From Comamonadaceae bacterium (GTDB lineage: Bacteria > Pseudomonadota > Gammaproteobacteria > Burkholderiales > Burkholderiaceae_C): DNA of 64,000 nucleotides. Position 1 is the first letter of the stretch; every line of letters starts with the position of its first letter. Location of the stretch: contig JAIYCG010000026.1 in assembly GCA_027488115.1 (NCBI GenBank), positions 1 to 64,000 of the forward strand. Reading direction: 5' to 3'. Of this stretch, positions 61,969 through 64,000 are shown in pieces. A model generated the notes under the pieces. The model saw only the letters and a program-made list of their open reading frames with translations. It was not told the origin of the DNA and ran no database searches. Both the position numbers and the translations under genes were made by a program.

Positions 61969-61988
61969 TTCATAAGTATACTTATGAA
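61969..61988. promoter_or_regulatory. Perfect 20-bp palindrome, candidate MarR operator
   Basis: TTCATAAGTATACTTATGAA is self-complementary over all 20 bases and lies in the 101-base gap between the FAH/TRAP operon (minus) and a MarR gene (plus). Size and place fit a dimeric MarR operator regulating both directions. Confidence 0.75.
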
Positions 61989-62025
61989 TTGACGAGTCCG
62001 TCACCAACTTATCGATGATAGTCGC

Positions 62026-62469
62026 ATGAAAAAGAGTTTTGATTTTGCGAAGGCACCCGGCCATTTGGTGCGGCGTGCTCAACAAATTGCGGTGGCCTTG
62101 TTCATGGCTGAATTGGCCGCTGAAGATGTAACACCTGTTCAATTTGCCATCTTGAATGCTGTGATGGACACCCCGGGCATCGATCAAATTACGCTGGCGG
62201 GTCGCGTGGCGTTTGATGCCGCAACCTCGGGATCGGTCATTGGCCGGTTAGAAATCAAGGGATGGATCAAGCGTGAACCGCATCAAGTTGATCGCCGAAG
62301 AAAGCTTTTGTGGCTAACACCCGCAGGCCAAGCCGCCACACTTCAAATGAAAACTGCCGTGGAGCGTGTTCAAGAGAATTTATTGAAACCACTGAGTCAA
62401 GAGGAGGCCCAACATTTGTTGGGCTTGCTGTCTAAGTTGGTGGCAGGGCACGAGCTAGAGGCCCCTTGA
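62026..62469 (+). CDS. MarR-family regulator of the divergent FAH/TRAP operon
   Basis: A 147-residue winged-helix protein. VQFAILNAVMDTPGIDQITLAGRVAFDAATSGSVIGRLEIKGWIKREPHQVDRRRKLLWLTPAGQA is the DNA-binding core with the D-R-R wing motif. The N-terminus FDFAKAPGHLVRRAQQIAVALFM is the dimerisation helix. It is divergent from the hydrolase/TRAP operon and the palindrome between them is its likely target, as for repressors responding to an aromatic acid. Confidence 0.88.
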   Translation: MKKSFDFAKAPGHLVRRAQQIAVALFMAELAAEDVTPVQFAILNAVMDTPGIDQITLAGRVAFDAATSGSVIGRLEIKGWIKREPHQVDRRRKLLWLTPAGQAATLQMKTAVERVQENLLKPLSQEEAQHLLGLLSKLVAGHELEAP

Positions 62470-62480
62470 ATTTCGTGTGA

Positions 62481-62518
62481 TGGCTTTTTCGTTCATGCAA
62501 GTGGGCTGCAAAAAGCCA
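62481..62518. terminator. Candidate bidirectional terminator
   Basis: TGGCTTTTT (62481-62489) pairs with AAAAAGCCA (62510-62518) across a 20-base loop, between the convergent MarR and ABM-domain genes. The long loop makes it less certain. Confidence 0.4.
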
Positions 62519-62526
62519 GATCTAAT

Positions 62527-62826
62527 TTAGCTTTTGTAGGTCAGCACAAAATGTTCAACGACGGGAGGCGCTGCAAAGAAGGGTCCCACGATAGCGCGCC
62601 ATTCAGTGAACAAAGGTGATTCCCTGAAGCCGACTGTGTGATCTTCTAGGGTGTTCCAAAAAATTTGCAAAATGAAACGATCGGGGCTTTCGACACCCTT
62701 GTTGACTTTTGCGCCCTGAAAGCCCTTGGCTCTAGAGATTACGGTTTGAAGTCCGCGTGCAATGGCCTCTTCAAATTCAGCTTCGTGGCCGGGCTTGATG
62801 CGAATGTCTGCTAATTCAAGAATCAT
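62527..62826 (-). CDS. Antibiotic biosynthesis monooxygenase (ABM) domain protein
   Basis: A 99-residue ferredoxin-like alpha-beta protein: MILELADIRIKPGHEAEFEEAIARGLQTVISRAKGFQGAKV, then FILQIFWNTLEDHTVGFRESPLFTEWRAIVGPFFAAPPVVEHF. This fits the ABM fold (quinol monooxygenase, haem-degrading and signal proteins). No cofactor residues are decisive. It stands alone on the minus strand, next to the MATE gene. Confidence 0.8.
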   Translation of the reverse strand: MILELADIRIKPGHEAEFEEAIARGLQTVISRAKGFQGAKVNKGVESPDRFILQIFWNTLEDHTVGFRESPLFTEWRAIVGPFFAAPPVVEHFVLTYKS

Positions 62827-62872
62827 GATGGTCCTAGGTTTAAAAAAAAATTATAAATTGGATGAAATGAAA

Positions 62873-64000
62873 TCAAAGTCTGCGTAGCTTGGCAACCCAC
62901 ATAACCAGTGCCACAAACGCAAAGCTCACTGTGCACAATGCAAAACTGCTGGTGATCCAAAAAGTACTAACCTCTGGCCGACTTTCTAGTGCTCCCCATC
63001 CAAGGTAAGCCCAAATGTAAGCTCCCCAAAGACCCACTCCCCAAAGCATGATGCTGTAGATGATCAATGGCATGAGGGTTATTTTGTAACACCTCAAAAT
63101 AAATGCGCACACCGCTTGAATTGAATCGAACAGATGATAAATGGCGACCCATCCTAGGACAGAAGCAGCAGCCAGAGCAACGGCAGCATCGACTGTGAAT
63201 AATGCGGCCAGAGCGTCTTTGCCTAATGCCAAGACAGTGCCTAAAAACATGGCAAGTAACAGTGTCAGCTGAAGTCCTGTATAGGCAGCCTTTTCGGCCA
63301 GGCGAGGTTCGTTAGCCCCAATCCAAAAGCCAACCCGCGCACTGCAAGCAATGCCAAGAGACAGCGGAACCATGTAAAGCAAAGTTGCAACGCTCGATGC
63401 AATTTGGTGGCTGGCCGCAGCGACCACGCCCTGTCTAGAAATAAACAGCGCCATCAAGGTGAAGGCAGTGACCTCTACCAGCAAAGACAAGGCAGCAGGA
63501 ATTCCCATTCGCAAAAAATTTTGAAGTATTTTCCAATTGGGGGGTTCTAAGGGCTTCCATATTTGAAACTCTTGGTAAAGCTTTTGATGTCGCAAGAAAT
63601 AGATGCCCATCAGCATGAGCCAGGTATTCACCACCAAGGTTGCCCATGCGCATCCCACCAGGCCTTGCGCCTGCATGCCCCAGCCGCCCAATGTGAACAA
63701 AATGGAAAGAGGAATTTTAAGACCCAATGAAGCAATTTGAAGTGCAGTGACCAAGAAGGGCATGCCTAAGCTTTGGTTCAGTGTTGAATACATCCGAAAC
63801 AGCAAGGAGGGGCCGACGGCAATGGCCAGAACCTGCAAATATTCGCGAACATCATTTTGTAAAACTTCTGGAACACCCGTGGCATTCAGCCAAGGCTCTG
63901 GGAAGAGCAGGGCCAAGGTACCTATAAAAATCACACTCAAACACAAGTACAAGGCTTGACGGACTGACTGACCCAGCGTGGCGTGAGAGCCTGCGCCTCG
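62873..64000 (-). CDS. MATE-family efflux transporter (NorM-like), truncated by window edge
   Basis: The reading frame stays open to the right edge (the residues before the track start read RGAGSHATLGQSVRQAL), so the N-terminal part lies outside; the track start at 63952 is a TTG inside the gene. About 375 residues are visible, with eight to nine hydrophobic helices. GVPAALSLLVEVTAFTLMALFISRQGVVAAASHQIASSVATLLYMVPLSLGIACSARVG is the second-half MATE signature with GAxxPLxxG-like spacing. MATE pumps export cationic or aromatic compounds using Na+ or H+. Confidence 0.9.
   Translation of the reverse strand, partial: RGAGSHATLGQSVRQALYLCLSVIFIGTLALLFPEPWLNATGVPEVLQNDVREYLQVLAIAVGPSLLFRMYSTLNQSLGMPFLVTALQIASLGLKIPLSILFTLGGWGMQAQGLVGCAWATLVVNTWLMLMGIYFLRHQKLYQEFQIWKPLEPPNWKILQNFLRMGIPAALSLLVEVTAFTLMALFISRQGVVAAASHQIASSVATLLYMVPLSLGIACSARVGFWIGANEPRLAEKAAYTGLQLTLLLAMFLGTVLALGKDALAALFTVDAAVALAAASVLGWVAIYHLFDSIQAVCAFILRCYKITLMPLIIYSIMLWGVGLWGAYIWAYLGWGALESRPEVSTFWITSSFALCTVSFAFVALVMWVAKLRRL

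Noticed and set aside
63952-63954. Start codon of the MATE gene as given by the ORF track
   Set aside because: It is a TTG within an open frame that continues to the window edge with MATE-like sequence, so the gene is truncated rather than starting here.

Overview
The window is chromosomal DNA of a betaproteobacterium, most likely Burkholderiales/Comamonadaceae (Limnohabitans, Rhodoferax or Polaromonas-like). The evidence is protein character: a dnaK-grpE block, a dnaG-rpoD block with a very long Lys/Ala/Pro-rich RpoD tail, many orphan Bug/TctC solute-binding proteins, and a pmd-type protocatechuate 4,5-cleavage operon. I see no rRNA, tRNA, CRISPR array, insertion sequence or phage gene.

Layout. 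1-1.3 kb: dnaK (start only), grpE and an FKBP-type isomerase, with sigma-32-like promoters before dnaK and grpE. 1.4-9.2 kb: a hydroxycinnamate module. It has a MarR regulator with an FAH-family enzyme, a five-gene operon (crotonase, feruloyl-CoA synthase, SDR dehydrogenase, thioesterase, Bug protein) and a divergent CouO-like amidohydrolase, with a 17-bp palindrome in the shared promoter. 9.2-13.8 kb: an M14 carboxypeptidase, an acyl-CoA ligase and a nitronate monooxygenase. 13.8-21.2 kb: a nine-gene minus-strand accessory cluster (two NTF2-like paralogues, two Bug proteins, FAH hydrolase, VOC protein, nitroreductase, Tat-type exported amidohydrolase, type I extradiol dioxygenase) that I cannot match to a known pathway. 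21.5-24.5 kb: a VanA-like Rieske oxygenase, a Bug protein and an AEC permease.

24.5-33.7 kb: a LysR regulator divergent from a complete protocatechuate 4,5-cleavage operon (tautomerase, ligJ, ligK, two binding proteins, ligI, ligA, ligB, ligC) closed by a strong terminator. 33.7-37.5 kb: a TetR regulator and a TRAP transporter, sharing a 21-bp motif in their two upstream regions. 37.5-42.3 kb: a shikimate-dehydrogenase-like enzyme, an HPPD-like VOC protein and a 3-dehydroshikimate dehydratase (the two halves of QuiC1-type fusions as separate genes), an aldo/keto reductase and a Bug protein. 42.3-46.5 kb: a UbiD decarboxylase and an IorAB-type molybdenum hydroxylase. 46.6-48.5 kb: soxXYZA without soxB or soxCD, with an atypical SoxY C-terminus. 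48.7-52.3 kb: paaZ, then a yybP-ykoY (Mn2+) riboswitch controlling a TerC-family exporter and a small unknown gene. 52.4-58.2 kb: rpoD, dnaG, a small Lys-rich secreted protein and a Nudix hydrolase. 58.2-62.5 kb: a second TRAP transporter with a fumarylpyruvate-hydrolase-like enzyme, divergent from a MarR gene across a perfect 20-bp palindrome. The window ends with a monooxygenase-fold small protein and a truncated MATE exporter.

Functionally, much of the window funnels plant-derived aromatics to protocatechuate. Ferulate or coumarate would go through the CoA-dependent module, vanillate through VanA, and quinate or shikimate through the dehydrogenase and dehydratase. The lig/pmd operon then converts protocatechuate to pyruvate and oxaloacetate. 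The pathway links are inferred from family membership and gene order; no similarity searches were run.
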